Source: an uncultured Caryophanales bacterium (GTDB taxonomy: Bacteria; Bacillota_I; Bacilli_A; RF39; UBA660). From it: DNA of 50,122 nucleotides. Each line of letters begins with the position of its first letter. Position 1 is the first letter of the stretch. Below are positions 7,984 to 16,964 of this stretch, piece by piece. Made by a program: the position numbers and the translations under genes. The stretch spans positions 1 to 50,122 of the forward strand of contig CAMOWA010000009.1 in the NCBI GenBank assembly GCA_946628005.1, in the 5' to 3' direction. The notes under the pieces were generated by a model. The model did not search any database. It was given only the letters and a program-made list of their open reading frames with translations, and was not told the origin of the DNA.

Positions 7984-8979
7984 TTATTTTGATTGTTTTT
8001 TTACATTTGTACTTATTTCATTTTTATTTATATGATCTTTCCATTCAGAAACCATTTTAGATATATTTGGTAAATCTTGTAAAGTCATATTGTTTATTAC
8101 TTGTATATTGTTTTGATATATTGGTTCTGAGATATTATATAGCTTACATTTACATATAAAATAAAATATTTCTTTTAGAATTATATTTAGGTTTTGTTCT
8201 ATTTTATTTGTTGATTGCCATAATTTATAAAATCTTATTTTATCAAATATATTATTACTAGAATTTAATATTTTTTCAATTTGTTCTAATATATCAAAAC
8301 AGTCTTTTTTTATATCATCTATTGTTCTATTTTTATGTCTTTCCTCTTCATATTCAACCAATACTTTCCATATATATTCTATCTGTTGATAAAAATCTAT
8401 TACACCATAATTACTAATACTATTATTAATATATATATTAATATTATAAGTTATACTTATTTCTTTTATTAATGAATTAATAAAGGATTTTAGATTCATT
8501 TCTTCTATTTTTAAATCATATTTACTAGGATATTTAAATTTTATAAGATAATCTGCTAAGTATTCATCACTTGGAAAATTAAAATTATGATAGTGTTTAT
8601 ATATATATCCTTTTAAGATAGATATTGAGCTTAAAATACTTGCAATCATATTAGATAAGTTATCAGGTACATCATATTTCGTATTATTACTATTGCTAGT
8701 ATTTGTTGAATGACTATCTACAACGGATGTAAATTTATTATTATTTTTATAATTAATCCATAGTCTTTCATAATCATTTCCATATGTTTCAAGTGCATCT
8801 TTAATAATTACATAAGCATTATGAATATCCAAAAATTCTTCACTTTTTGAGTTTTGCTTATTATCTGGATGATATATTTTACACAAAGTTCTATACTTTT
8901 TTTTAAAAGAAGATTCATTAAAAACAAATAAATCATCTTCAGATTTAAAATATAAATCCATTGCTTCTTTTAAATTCAT
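7984..8979 (-). CDS. J-domain protein of unknown role
   Basis: A 331-residue protein. Residues 1-65 are a DnaJ-type J-domain with the diagnostic HPD tripeptide at 37-39 (KIYHPDNKQ), so it should stimulate a DnaK-type ATPase. A Ser/Asn/Thr-rich linker (about 80-105) leads to a helical C-terminal region of about 220 residues that matches no family I know. It lacks the Gly/Phe region and the zinc-finger and substrate domains of DnaJ itself, so it is a specialised co-chaperone. AAAGGATGG precedes the ATG. The neighbouring gene upstream is broken. Confidence 0.7.
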   Translation of the reverse strand: MNLKEAMDLYFKSEDDLFVFNESSFKKKYRTLCKIYHPDNKQNSKSEEFLDIHNAYVIIKDALETYGNDYERLWINYKNNNKFTSVVDSHSTNTSNSNNTKYDVPDNLSNMIASILSSISILKGYIYKHYHNFNFPSDEYLADYLIKFKYPSKYDLKIEEMNLKSFINSLIKEISITYNINIYINNSISNYGVIDFYQQIEYIWKVLVEYEEERHKNRTIDDIKKDCFDILEQIEKILNSSNNIFDKIRFYKLWQSTNKIEQNLNIILKEIFYFICKCKLYNISEPIYQNNIQVINNMTLQDLPNISKMVSEWKDHINKNEISTNVKKQSK

Positions 8980-9002
8980 ACATTTTCCATCCTTTTATTT
9001 TT

Positions 9003-9633
9003 TTATTTATATACAATCATATTATTTAGGTCTTTTGTTTTACTTATATTTAATGATTTTGTCATTTTTACTATTTCATCTTCTGTAAATATAATATTTG
9101 TATTAAACTCTTTTTTATAATAATCTATTATTGTTGCTAAAAGAGTATTGTAGTCATCCTGATTTTCGTTATATTTTTTTCTGAAATGATTCCTTCTTTT
9201 TTATATATACATTTTATTATAAAACATGTTTGTTATAGATATAATCGTTTCTTTTATTAATTCTGTTGATATCGTTTTATTTTTTAGGGCTCCGTCTAGC
9301 TTTTTATTCATCTTTTTGTACTCACCTATCGATAAGGAATACGTATCATATCTTTTCTCTGTATGTAGAGGGTCTACTACCATTCCATAGAAAAGGTCAT
9401 TTACTGATAGCTTATAATAATATGATTTATCCATATTAAATAAAATAATTGTATAGGTTCTATTAAATTCATTATTCATGGCATATGCTAGTAATCTTAC
9501 GATGGGAACAATAAACTTATAACCACCTTTAATCTTAACTTTATTATCCATAGTGTTTTTTTATTATTTATGAAGTATACTATTAAAAATATAGTTATTA
9601 TAATAAATATTCCTATTAATAATCTTTTATCAT
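9003..9633 (-). pseudogene. frameshifted membrane-anchored protein gene
   Basis: The largest open piece is 9201-9551 (116 codons), but coherent sequence continues at both ends. Upstream, an ATG at 9633 with TGAGG ahead of it gives MIK and then shifts frame at AAAA into a transmembrane helix (RLLIGIFIIITIFLIVYF). A second shift at A7 joins it to MDNKVKIKGGYKF. One extra A in each run restores a single frame. Downstream, after the TAA at 9201, the same frame continues 65 codons (..NHFRKKYNENQDDYNT..) to a stop at 9003, with no start codon before Met at KMTK. So the original was probably a protein of about 210 residues with an N-terminal anchor. Family unknown. Confidence 0.5.
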
Positions 9634-9776
9634 ATTTTTAACCTCATTTTAATTTTAACAAATATCTATTAAAAAGTCTTTTATTTTTATTAAATAGTTA
9701 TTATCTTTCTAACATCATACTTTACAGAACTTTATTAAATCATATATAATATAGTAGTAATAATATGGAGTGTTTT

Positions 9777-10778
9777 ATGAATAATAATGTAACAAAAAAG
9801 AGAAGAGATAGAAGAGAAAAGCGAAAAAAAATATTTCTAATATTAATTATTTTATTATTAATGATTGTTTTTGGTACTGTTACTTATGCATGGTTTTCTT
9901 CGAATATGAAGTTAACTATTGATACTATGGACATTAATATAAATACAAACTCAGGTATTCAAGTTTCTGCTAATGGTCTTGATTGGAGTAATACTATAAC
10001 TAAAGATGATATCATTGGAGCAATTAAAACTTATCCAGGAGCAACTAATCAACTTCCTGAAACACTAGCTGGTTGTTCTACTGACGGAAGTGTAGATGGA
10101 AAAATATTAAATATGTACTATGGGGATACTAGATTACATGGTAATGATGGTTATTATTTAACTGCTAAAAAACAATCAGAAATAAATTGTACTGGAGATG
10201 AAGAGTGTAATGGAAAACATTATATAGCTTTTGATATATTTATATTATTAAATGAAAATGCAGATTTAGTTGTTACTGGTGAATCTTTTGTACGTAATAA
10301 AAATGATATTGTTAAAGGTGGAGAAAATAGTGCTAGAATTGGATTTGTTAATCTAGGAACTACTACTAATACTGTTGATGGAAGAAATGCTCAATATTTA
10401 GCTAATGCAACTAGTAGTATTATATGGGAACCAAATTATGATACTCATACAGAGCATGGAGTTGATAATGCTAAAAATATATACAATATAACTACTTCCC
10501 AAACTGGTGGTGCTAGACTTCCTTATAAGGGAATTAATAGCGAAATTACTGGCCGTGGAGTTTTAATATCAGCAACAGACTCCGACCCTCATTTTACATT
10601 AGTTAATCCTAAAATCTCTACTGTTAATGGTTTTTCTAATGATCAGGAATTTACTTCTATGACTCGTGGAATAACAAAATTAAGAATTTATTTTTGGTTA
10701 GAGGGACAAGATGTAGACTTAGAAAATGAAGTTAGTGGTGGAGAATTAGAATTTAAATTAGAAATAGCTATAAAATAA
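9777..10778 (+). CDS. TasA-like exported surface or matrix protein
   Basis: A 333-residue protein. A basic N-terminus (KKRRDRREKRKK) precedes one hydrophobic helix and TYAWFSSNMKL, the motif seen after the export signal of TasA/camelysin-type proteins. The body is rich in Asn, Thr and Gly with extended strands, and near the end carries LRIYFWLEGQDVDLEN, also seen in that group. TasA-type proteins form extracellular fibres or coats. The usual partner, SipW-type signal peptidase, is not in the window. The start at 9777 is chosen because GGAG lies 6 bases upstream; the ATG at 9765 overlaps that site. Assignment is by motif and general character. Confidence 0.55.
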   Translation: MNNNVTKKRRDRREKRKKIFLILIILLLMIVFGTVTYAWFSSNMKLTIDTMDININTNSGIQVSANGLDWSNTITKDDIIGAIKTYPGATNQLPETLAGCSTDGSVDGKILNMYYGDTRLHGNDGYYLTAKKQSEINCTGDEECNGKHYIAFDIFILLNENADLVVTGESFVRNKNDIVKGGENSARIGFVNLGTTTNTVDGRNAQYLANATSSIIWEPNYDTHTEHGVDNAKNIYNITTSQTGGARLPYKGINSEITGRGVLISATDSDPHFTLVNPKISTVNGFSNDQEFTSMTRGITKLRIYFWLEGQDVDLENEVSGGELEFKLEIAIK

Positions 10779-10807
10779 AAAAAGTAGATTACTCTACTAT
10801 TTTTTTT
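10779..10807. terminator. bidirectional terminator
   Basis: AGTAGA-TTAC-TCTACT with A-rich left and T-rich right flanks. It serves both convergent genes and overlaps the end of the acyltransferase gene. Confidence 0.65.
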
Positions 10808-11778
10808 ATAAATTTTATTTTTTTTAAGATAACGACTGATACTAAGCTAGATATCAATATTATAATAAAAAATAAGGGTATTCCAATTAGTGAGTTTATT
10901 GATCCATAAATAAAACTCTTAACTGTTATATCTAAGAAAATACCATGGATTAAATATACTCCAAATGATAAGTCTGATAAAGAAATTATAAAATTACTTA
11001 TTTTTTTATTATTATTTGAAACTATAATTGTAAAAAAACTAAATGTTGCAATTATAATAAATGGTGTTCTATAAGCAAAAAATAAATTATAAAACATATT
11101 ATATCTTCTTGAAAACATATAATTTAATAAGATACTTATTCCGTAAGATATTACTATTAAAATAGATAATGGTAATGTATATTTTTTTAATTCATTTTTC
11201 TTTATATACTTATATAAATAGTTTCCAATTATAAAATACCCTATGTAACAAAATATTGTAAAGTAGTTTGCTATAAAAGAAATCTTTATACTTATTGTTG
11301 AAAATAATAACCATAATATTAATAATACTATTTTTATTTTTTTATTTGATTTTTCTAGTATTATTTTTAGTAATGGTTGGATTATATAGATTATTAAAAT
11401 TGTATATAGATACCATAAATGAGCACGAAATGGTTCTAATAATAATTTATAAAAATTATTATATGTTATTCCTAAGTAATAATATTCCCATACTAAATAT
11501 ATTATGTCCCAAATAATAGTTAGTATTATAAATTTTTTTATTCGATTCAAATATTTCTTTTTATTAAAATCTCTTTCTAGTAGTAGTGCTCCACTAATCA
11601 TTAAAAATATAGGTACACTTATTCTTGAAATCGTATTAAAGATTAAAGAAAAAAGAAAAGATTTATTACTAATGATTCCATAACTTCTGGAATATACATT
11701 TGATACATGTATAATAATAACCATACACATTGATATTACTCTTAAAATATCAAATGAATATTCTCTTTTAGAATTCAT
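10789..11778 (-). CDS. acyltransferase-3 family membrane protein
   Basis: A 329-residue integral membrane protein with about ten helices. The N-terminal FDILRVISMCMVIIIHVSN holds the catalytic-type His of acyltransferase-3 (OafA/YrhL/WecH) proteins, and ISRISVPIFLMISGALLLER is the second family signature. These enzymes O-acetylate surface polysaccharides, peptidoglycan or lipids using cytoplasmic acetyl-CoA. The ATG at 11778 is chosen over 11787 because AAAGGA is at the right distance. The small anchored protein at 11795-12181 lies just upstream and may be co-transcribed. Confidence 0.85.
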   Translation of the reverse strand: MNSKREYSFDILRVISMCMVIIIHVSNVYSRSYGIISNKSFLFSLIFNTISRISVPIFLMISGALLLERDFNKKKYLNRIKKFIILTIIWDIIYLVWEYYYLGITYNNFYKLLLEPFRAHLWYLYTILIIYIIQPLLKIILEKSNKKIKIVLLILWLLFSTISIKISFIANYFTIFCYIGYFIIGNYLYKYIKKNELKKYTLPLSILIVISYGISILLNYMFSRRYNMFYNLFFAYRTPFIIIATFSFFTIIVSNNNKKISNFIISLSDLSFGVYLIHGIFLDITVKSFIYGSINSLIGIPLFFIIILISSLVSVVILKKIKFIKKIVE

Positions 11779-11794
11779 AATAATCATCCTTTCT

Positions 11795-12181
11795 CTATTT
11801 AAATAAATTTTTAAATTCTTCTAACGTATATATTTTATCCTCATTTTTATATTTTACATAAGAGTTTGCGTTATTCTTTTCTGCTATTTCAATTATTTTA
11901 TTTTTTTTCTTTATTTTTCCTTTTTTTACTATTTTTTCTTGCCAGTCTCCACTATCATAACCTTGATAACTACTGATTGTATTTATATATTTATAAGTAT
12001 ATTTTTTTCCTTTTTTCTTTTCATAATAATATGTAGTATATACTACTTCACCAGATTCTCCTTTAAATATAATTTTATAATTATCTGGGATTGTATTATT
12101 TTTATATGTTACTGTTGTTAAGATAAATATTTCTACTATAATAAATAATACTATTCCTACTACTATAGATACTTTTTTCAT
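11795..12181 (-). CDS. hypothetical membrane-anchored protein
   Basis: A 128-residue protein with one N-terminal hydrophobic segment (about 5-24) and a basic, Lys/Tyr-rich exterior domain (YTTYYYEKKKGKKYTYKY, later KKGKIKKKNK). There is no lipobox and no known family. The ATG at 12181 has AAGGGTGAT upstream; a GTG nine bases earlier is less well placed. It ends 16 bases before the acyltransferase start and is probably in the same transcript. Confidence 0.5.
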   Translation of the reverse strand: MKKVSIVVGIVLFIIVEIFILTTVTYKNNTIPDNYKIIFKGESGEVVYTTYYYEKKKGKKYTYKYINTISSYQGYDSGDWQEKIVKKGKIKKKNKIIEIAEKNNANSYVKYKNEDKIYTLEEFKNLFK

Positions 12182-12213
12182 TTTTATCACCCTTTTGTCT
12201 TAATACTATTATA

Positions 12214-13140
12214 CTATATTTCTTTTAGAAAGGTAGAAAATATCCATATTTCTTTATTATTTAAAATTAATTTTGCAGAGTTTGTTTTTATATCTATTTC
12301 TTTTACAATATAGGAATTATTATTTATTACATAGCTTTCTCCTCCATATACAATATCGTCTTGGTCTACTGGATTACCATATTTATCTGTTTCTGTCCAA
12401 TCGTTTAAGGGAATCCAGTGATAAGGCATTGCTTTTTCGTTATAATATGTATTAAAAGATACTCCTGTTAATTTTGTATTTCCAAATAAATTTGTCCCTC
12501 TTTTAATAATATCTACACTAAATATACCATCAAACATTACTTTACTACCTGGATGGATTATTTGATCAAGAGCTTCTTTACCTGATATTTCTATTACTTG
12601 AACCTTTCCGGTTGTTTTCCAATTTCCACCTTGTCCTTGAATAATATTTGTATAATCAACAAAATAGCAATCATCTAAGTCATATTCATTATTAAACTGA
12701 TAATTTCCGTATTGGTTTTTAAACCAACTTGTATCTTTGCTTTGAGATATTTGAATATGACAATGTATTCCTGTAGCATTACCTTTTTTTCCCATATTTC
12801 CAAGTTGATCTCCTTGCTCAATGATTTGTCCAATATATGCATCCATTGTATCATCGTGAGCAGTCATATATGTTGCATAATCAATTCTACCATTTGCAAA
12901 TCTTACTTTACTTAAAGATTGCCACATAACTTGACCTGATTCTTTATAAGTTTTTACACATATTGACTTACATGGAGCATAATAAGGATATCTTATTCCA
13001 GCAACACGTCCTCTAACATCATTGGCCATAATACCCCTATGAGAATATTTTCCATTACTTCCTTGAGTTATATACATATCTGTAAAGGGGCATAAAAAAT
13101 CTTCGATTCCTCCCCTTATACTTTTTTGACCTTTATACAT
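12214..13140 (-). CDS. M23-like metallopeptidase without signal peptide
   Basis: A 308-residue protein. The N-terminal half is an M23/LytM-type domain: MYITQGSNGKYSHRGIMAND gives the first His and an Asp seven residues later (H-x6-D; the classical spacing is H-x3-D), YYAPCKSICV is the following strand, MTAHDDTM the middle His, and GIHCHIQIS the final H-x-H. The C-terminal 150 residues are beta-rich, perhaps a wall-binding part. No signal peptide or transmembrane helix is present, as in phage endolysins. Cleavage of peptidoglycan cross-bridges is inferred from the family. GAGGTGAT precedes the ATG. Confidence 0.72.
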   Translation of the reverse strand: MYKGQKSIRGGIEDFLCPFTDMYITQGSNGKYSHRGIMANDVRGRVAGIRYPYYAPCKSICVKTYKESGQVMWQSLSKVRFANGRIDYATYMTAHDDTMDAYIGQIIEQGDQLGNMGKKGNATGIHCHIQISQSKDTSWFKNQYGNYQFNNEYDLDDCYFVDYTNIIQGQGGNWKTTGKVQVIEISGKEALDQIIHPGSKVMFDGIFSVDIIKRGTNLFGNTKLTGVSFNTYYNEKAMPYHWIPLNDWTETDKYGNPVDQDDIVYGGESYVINNNSYIVKEIDIKTNSAKLILNNKEIWIFSTFLKEI

Positions 13141-13256
13141 TTTATCACCTCATGTTATTTTATGATATTAAAAGTACTATAGTAATGGTAAATAGCTTAT
13201 TTCATTCCACTTGCTTTTATGATAATATATAAATGTATTCTAAGGAGATGAATGAA

Positions 13257-15596
13257 TTGGAAAAAATAAATGGTTTAACTGAAGAAGAAGCTATTGAAAG
13301 AAAAAAAGAGGGAAAGTATAATTTTTTAGTAACTCCTCCTTCAAAAACAAAAGAACAGATTATAAAAGAAAATGTCTTAACATATTTTAACTTTGTATTT
13401 TTAATATTAGCTATTCTTCTTATAATGGTTGGTTCCTTTCGAGATTTAACTTTTTTACCTGTCATTATTATTAATGCTTTGATAGGTATATTCCAAGAAT
13501 TAAAAGCTAAAAAAATATTAGATGAAATACAAATGATTAATGTTCCTACTGCTACTGTTTTAAGAGATGGGAAAGAATATCAAATATCTACTGAAGAGTT
13601 GGTGCTTGATGATATTGTTGTGTTTACTTCTGGCAATCAAATTCCAGCAGATGCTATTGTTATTGAAGGAAATGTATCTGTTAATGAGGCTTTGCTTACT
13701 GGAGAAGCTGATGAAATAAAAAAAGAAAAAGGTAGTGAGTTATTATCAGGGAGCTTCATTGTATCTGGTAAATGTTATGCTAAGTTAACTAAGGTTGGAG
13801 CTGATTCTTATATATCACAACTTACTTTACAAGCTAAAAGAGAAAAAAAAGGAGAACAATCTGAAATTATTCGTTCTTTAAATATAATTGTTCGTATAGC
13901 TGGTATTGCTATTATACCTATTGGAATTACTCTTTTTTATCAATCTTATGTAATAGCAGGAATTGGATTAAAAGATAGTGTTCAAGCAATGGTAGCATCC
14001 GTTATTGGTATGATTCCAGAAGGATTATTTTTGCTTGCTAGTGTGACACTAGCTTTAAGTGCAATGAGACTAGCACAAAAGAAAGTTCTTTTACATGATA
14101 TGAAATCTATTGAAACTCTTGCTAGAGTTGATGTTTTATGTGTTGATAAAACAGGTACTATAACAAATAATAATATGGAAGTTGTTCAATTTGAATCTAT
14201 ATCAAAATCTAGTGATGATATTTTTCAAAAAATAAGTGATTTTGCTAATGCACAGGATAAAGATAATATTACTATGAAAGCTTTTAAGGACTACTTTACA
14301 AAGCCTTCTGGGGTAAAAGCTTTAAGTGTTATTGGTTTTTCATCTGAATATAAGTATAGTGCTGTTAATTTTGATGATTGTCACTATGTTATGGGTGCTC
14401 CTGAATTTTTATTAAAAGATAATTATGATAAATATAGGGATAAAATTGAAGATTATAGCAAAAAAGGATATCGTGTTGTTTTATTTGGAGAATATCCTGA
14501 AATGATTGAAGGAAAAAAATTGCTTAAAAATGTTAAGCCATTATCATTTATTATGTTATCTAACCAGATACGGGAAAATGCAAAAGAAACATTTCAATAT
14601 TTTTATAAGCAAGATGTTGAAATTAAAGTTATATCGGGAGATAATCCGATTACCGTTAGTAAAATTGCTACAGAAGCTGGAATTAATGGAGCAGAAAAGT
14701 ATATTGATGCTACTACATTAAAGAATGATGATGAGATTTCTGAAGCTATCGAGAAATATACAGTTTTTGGTAGAGTAACGCCTGAGCAAAAAAGAAAATT
14801 TATAAAGTCTTTAAAAAAACATGGACATACAGTTGCTATGACTGGTGATGGAGTAAATGATGTTTTAGCTTTAAAAGATGCTGATTGCTCTGTTGCTATG
14901 GCTAGTGGCTCTCAAGCTGCATGTGAAGCTGCTCAAATGGTTTTATTAGAATCTGATTTTTCTAAAATGCCTGATGTGGTTCAAGAAGGAAGAAAAGTAG
15001 TTAACAATTTAGAAAGATCTGGAAGTCTATTCTTGGTAAAAAATATATTTTCTTTTTTGACTTCTATTTTGGCAATTTGTTTTGGTATTCAATATCCTCT
15101 TACTCCATCGCAAATTTCTCTTGTTAGTATGTTTACTATCGGAGTACCTGCTTTTTTCCTTTCACAAATTCCTAATAAAGATTTAATTCACGGTAGATTT
15201 ATCACAAATATCATTCGTAAAGCTATTCCTGGTGGAGTAACGGACACTATAATGGTTTGCTCCATGACCGCTTTTGGATTAGTATTCGAAGTTAGTTCTC
15301 ATGAAATATCTACTTCTTCAACTATTCTTTTATCCATAATTGGTTTAATGGTTTTATTAAGTATTAGTAAGCCTATGAATTTCTATAAGTGGATAATTTG
15401 GGGAGGATGCAGTTTCTGTATAGTTTTTTCAATTATTTATTTAAAAAACTATTTTGGTATTGCTGAGACTATGTCTTTGCAAGGAATATTACTTTGTATT
15501 AACTTTTCTATTATGACAGAGGCAATTTTTCGATATGTATCTAATTTTATGGATTTTACCGGAAAGTGTTTTTCAAAACTTGATAGAAAAGTCTAA
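13257..15596 (+). CDS. cation-translocating P-type ATPase, CtpE-like
   Basis: A 779-residue pump if translated from the TTG at 13257, which has AAGGAG nine bases upstream; the ATGs at 13233 and 13248 sit before or against that site. The actuator-domain loop is TGEADE, the membrane motif MIPEGLFLL matches the PEGL of calcium-type pumps, the phosphorylated Asp is in DKTGTIT (residue 297), and the hinge is TGDGVNDVLALKDADCSVAM. About ten membrane helices. Closest in character to the CtpE/YfgQ group, proposed calcium or other divalent-cation pumps. It lacks heavy-metal-binding Cys motifs. Monocistronic with its own terminator. Confidence 0.85.
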   Translation: MEKINGLTEEEAIERKKEGKYNFLVTPPSKTKEQIIKENVLTYFNFVFLILAILLIMVGSFRDLTFLPVIIINALIGIFQELKAKKILDEIQMINVPTATVLRDGKEYQISTEELVLDDIVVFTSGNQIPADAIVIEGNVSVNEALLTGEADEIKKEKGSELLSGSFIVSGKCYAKLTKVGADSYISQLTLQAKREKKGEQSEIIRSLNIIVRIAGIAIIPIGITLFYQSYVIAGIGLKDSVQAMVASVIGMIPEGLFLLASVTLALSAMRLAQKKVLLHDMKSIETLARVDVLCVDKTGTITNNNMEVVQFESISKSSDDIFQKISDFANAQDKDNITMKAFKDYFTKPSGVKALSVIGFSSEYKYSAVNFDDCHYVMGAPEFLLKDNYDKYRDKIEDYSKKGYRVVLFGEYPEMIEGKKLLKNVKPLSFIMLSNQIRENAKETFQYFYKQDVEIKVISGDNPITVSKIATEAGINGAEKYIDATTLKNDDEISEAIEKYTVFGRVTPEQKRKFIKSLKKHGHTVAMTGDGVNDVLALKDADCSVAMASGSQAACEAAQMVLLESDFSKMPDVVQEGRKVVNNLERSGSLFLVKNIFSFLTSILAICFGIQYPLTPSQISLVSMFTIGVPAFFLSQIPNKDLIHGRFITNIIRKAIPGGVTDTIMVCSMTAFGLVFEVSSHEISTSSTILLSIIGLMVLLSISKPMNFYKWIIWGGCSFCIVFSIIYLKNYFGIAETMSLQGILLCINFSIMTEAIFRYVSNFMDFTGKCFSKLDRKV

Positions 15597-15598
15597 AT

Positions 15599-15625
15599 TA
15601 AAAAACAGGATTGCCTGTTTTTCTT
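15599..15625 (+). terminator. rho-independent terminator
   Basis: AAAACAGG-ATTG-CCTGTTTT and T run after the P-type ATPase. Confidence 0.65.
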
Positions 15626-15633
15626 TTTCATTT

Positions 15634-16134
15634 TTATATCCATGGATCTTCTGATGATGGCTTCCTTATATCTGATAATAATCCCATAAAAGTATCACTC
15701 CAGATATAGTAATTTCCATCTTTTGCAATACGAAGTGTTATTCCTCTTTCATTATCTGCTCCTCCACTTTTTAGAAATAACTTTTTATAACCATCTTGAC
15801 TATCTGTATAAGGATTTTCTTTTATTTCTATTTGCAATGGTTCTTGTGGAGTATAGTTGTTTTCTGGTGTTGATCCTACAAAATAAGAAGCTCCAATATA
15901 AGAATATTTGTTATTTTGAATCATTCTATCTTTAATATTTTGATTCATAATGGCACTAATAGGTTGATATTTTCCAAGTAATATTTGAAGTTTTCTATAA
16001 AACTCATCACTTTTATCAGGGTGATAATCATTTATCACTTGAACTAAGGCTCCAACTACATTATATGGATTTGTTTTATCTAATTGCTGTAATTCATTTT
16101 CACTAATTGTTTTCTTTTCTATACTTATTATCAT
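15634..16134 (-). CDS. hypothetical protein (possible DUF6935-like)
   Basis: A 166-residue soluble protein without signal peptide. The N-terminal half is helical (NPYNVVGALVQVINDY); the C-terminal half has strands and a distinctive end (GITLRIAKDGNYYIWSD..LLSDIRKPSSEDPWI). I have seen this ending in a family of unknown function but cannot name it with certainty. AAGGAGG precedes the ATG. It converges on the P-type ATPase gene. Confidence 0.55.
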   Translation of the reverse strand: MIISIEKKTISENELQQLDKTNPYNVVGALVQVINDYHPDKSDEFYRKLQILLGKYQPISAIMNQNIKDRMIQNNKYSYIGASYFVGSTPENNYTPQEPLQIEIKENPYTDSQDGYKKLFLKSGGADNERGITLRIAKDGNYYIWSDTFMGLLSDIRKPSSEDPWI

Positions 16135-16256
16135 TTTTCCTCCTTTTTTCTATTATAACATATTCAATAATTTTTCTTATAAAAATACTGAAAGCTACTC
16201 TAAATATTCGTCTTTTTGTAAGTTCCATTTATTAGTTGAAAGAGCTAATAAACTAA

Positions 16257-16286
16257 TAAAAAAAGAATACATAATATTCTTTTTTA
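16257..16286 (-). terminator. terminator of the next membrane-protein gene
   Basis: On the minus strand AAAAAAGAATA / TATTCTTTTTT stem with a T run. Confidence 0.5.
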
Positions 16287-16817
16287 ATTTTCAATTGGTA
16301 TACTTTTTTCTAAATGTTTTTTTGTTGTTTTTACTTTTTCTTTCTTTGTTGAAGAAATAATAAATGTACTATTATCCTCTATATTTGTTCTTTTTTTAGG
16401 AAAGTCTTTTATTTTTATGTTAAACATTTTACAATATCTTTTAAATCTTTTTGGTAGATATATTTTATCTACTTTTGCTATACGGAATAAATCTTTTATA
16501 AGTATCATTACTGGAATTATTAAAAATACTGAGAACTGAAAAATTGTATTTATATATACTGATAAAACTATTGTAATTACTCGATAAAAAATATCCAATA
16601 ATTTATATTTCCCTTGTAATATTAAAAATAACAGTACTTCAATAGAAATAGATAATAAACCAAAAATTGTTCCTAGTATAAATGTTATATTTGTTAAGAT
16701 AGGAGATATTTGAAATGATAGTTCTTGTAGTGTTAGAGATAATCCTATACAGGTTATTCCTATTAAAAATGATAAAAATCCATAGATATTTAAATAAAAA
16801 TTTGCTCTTTTATTCAT
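16284..16817 (-). CDS. hypothetical four-helix membrane protein
   Basis: A 177-residue protein with about four hydrophobic helices between residues 8 and 112 and a basic cytoplasmic tail (KIYLPKRFKRYCK.., later KKEKVKTTKK). No known family. AGAGGTGACAT precedes the ATG. It diverges from mutY. Confidence 0.5.
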   Translation of the reverse strand: MNKRANFYLNIYGFLSFLIGITCIGLSLTLQELSFQISPILTNITFILGTIFGLLSISIEVLLFLILQGKYKLLDIFYRVITIVLSVYINTIFQFSVFLIIPVMILIKDLFRIAKVDKIYLPKRFKRYCKMFNIKIKDFPKKRTNIEDNSTFIISSTKKEKVKTTKKHLEKSIPIEN

Positions 16818-16952
16818 ATGTCACCTCTAATTGTGCTTATTATTATATTTAAAATTATAATGAATGTAAAGAATTTTACCATTATTTTCTATTTTTGCTA
16901 TTAAAATATATTAATATTTATTATTTTTTATGACTTTTTTTGATTATTTTGT

Positions 16953-16958
16953 TATGAT
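16953..16958 (+). promoter_or_regulatory. mutY -10 box, possibly leaderless transcript
   Basis: TATGAT ends 6 bases before the mutY ATG. A TATGAC-like -35 (16929-16934) is 18 bases upstream. Transcription would start at or next to the A of the ATG, and no ribosome site is visible. Confidence 0.4.
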
Positions 16959-16964
16959 GAACAT

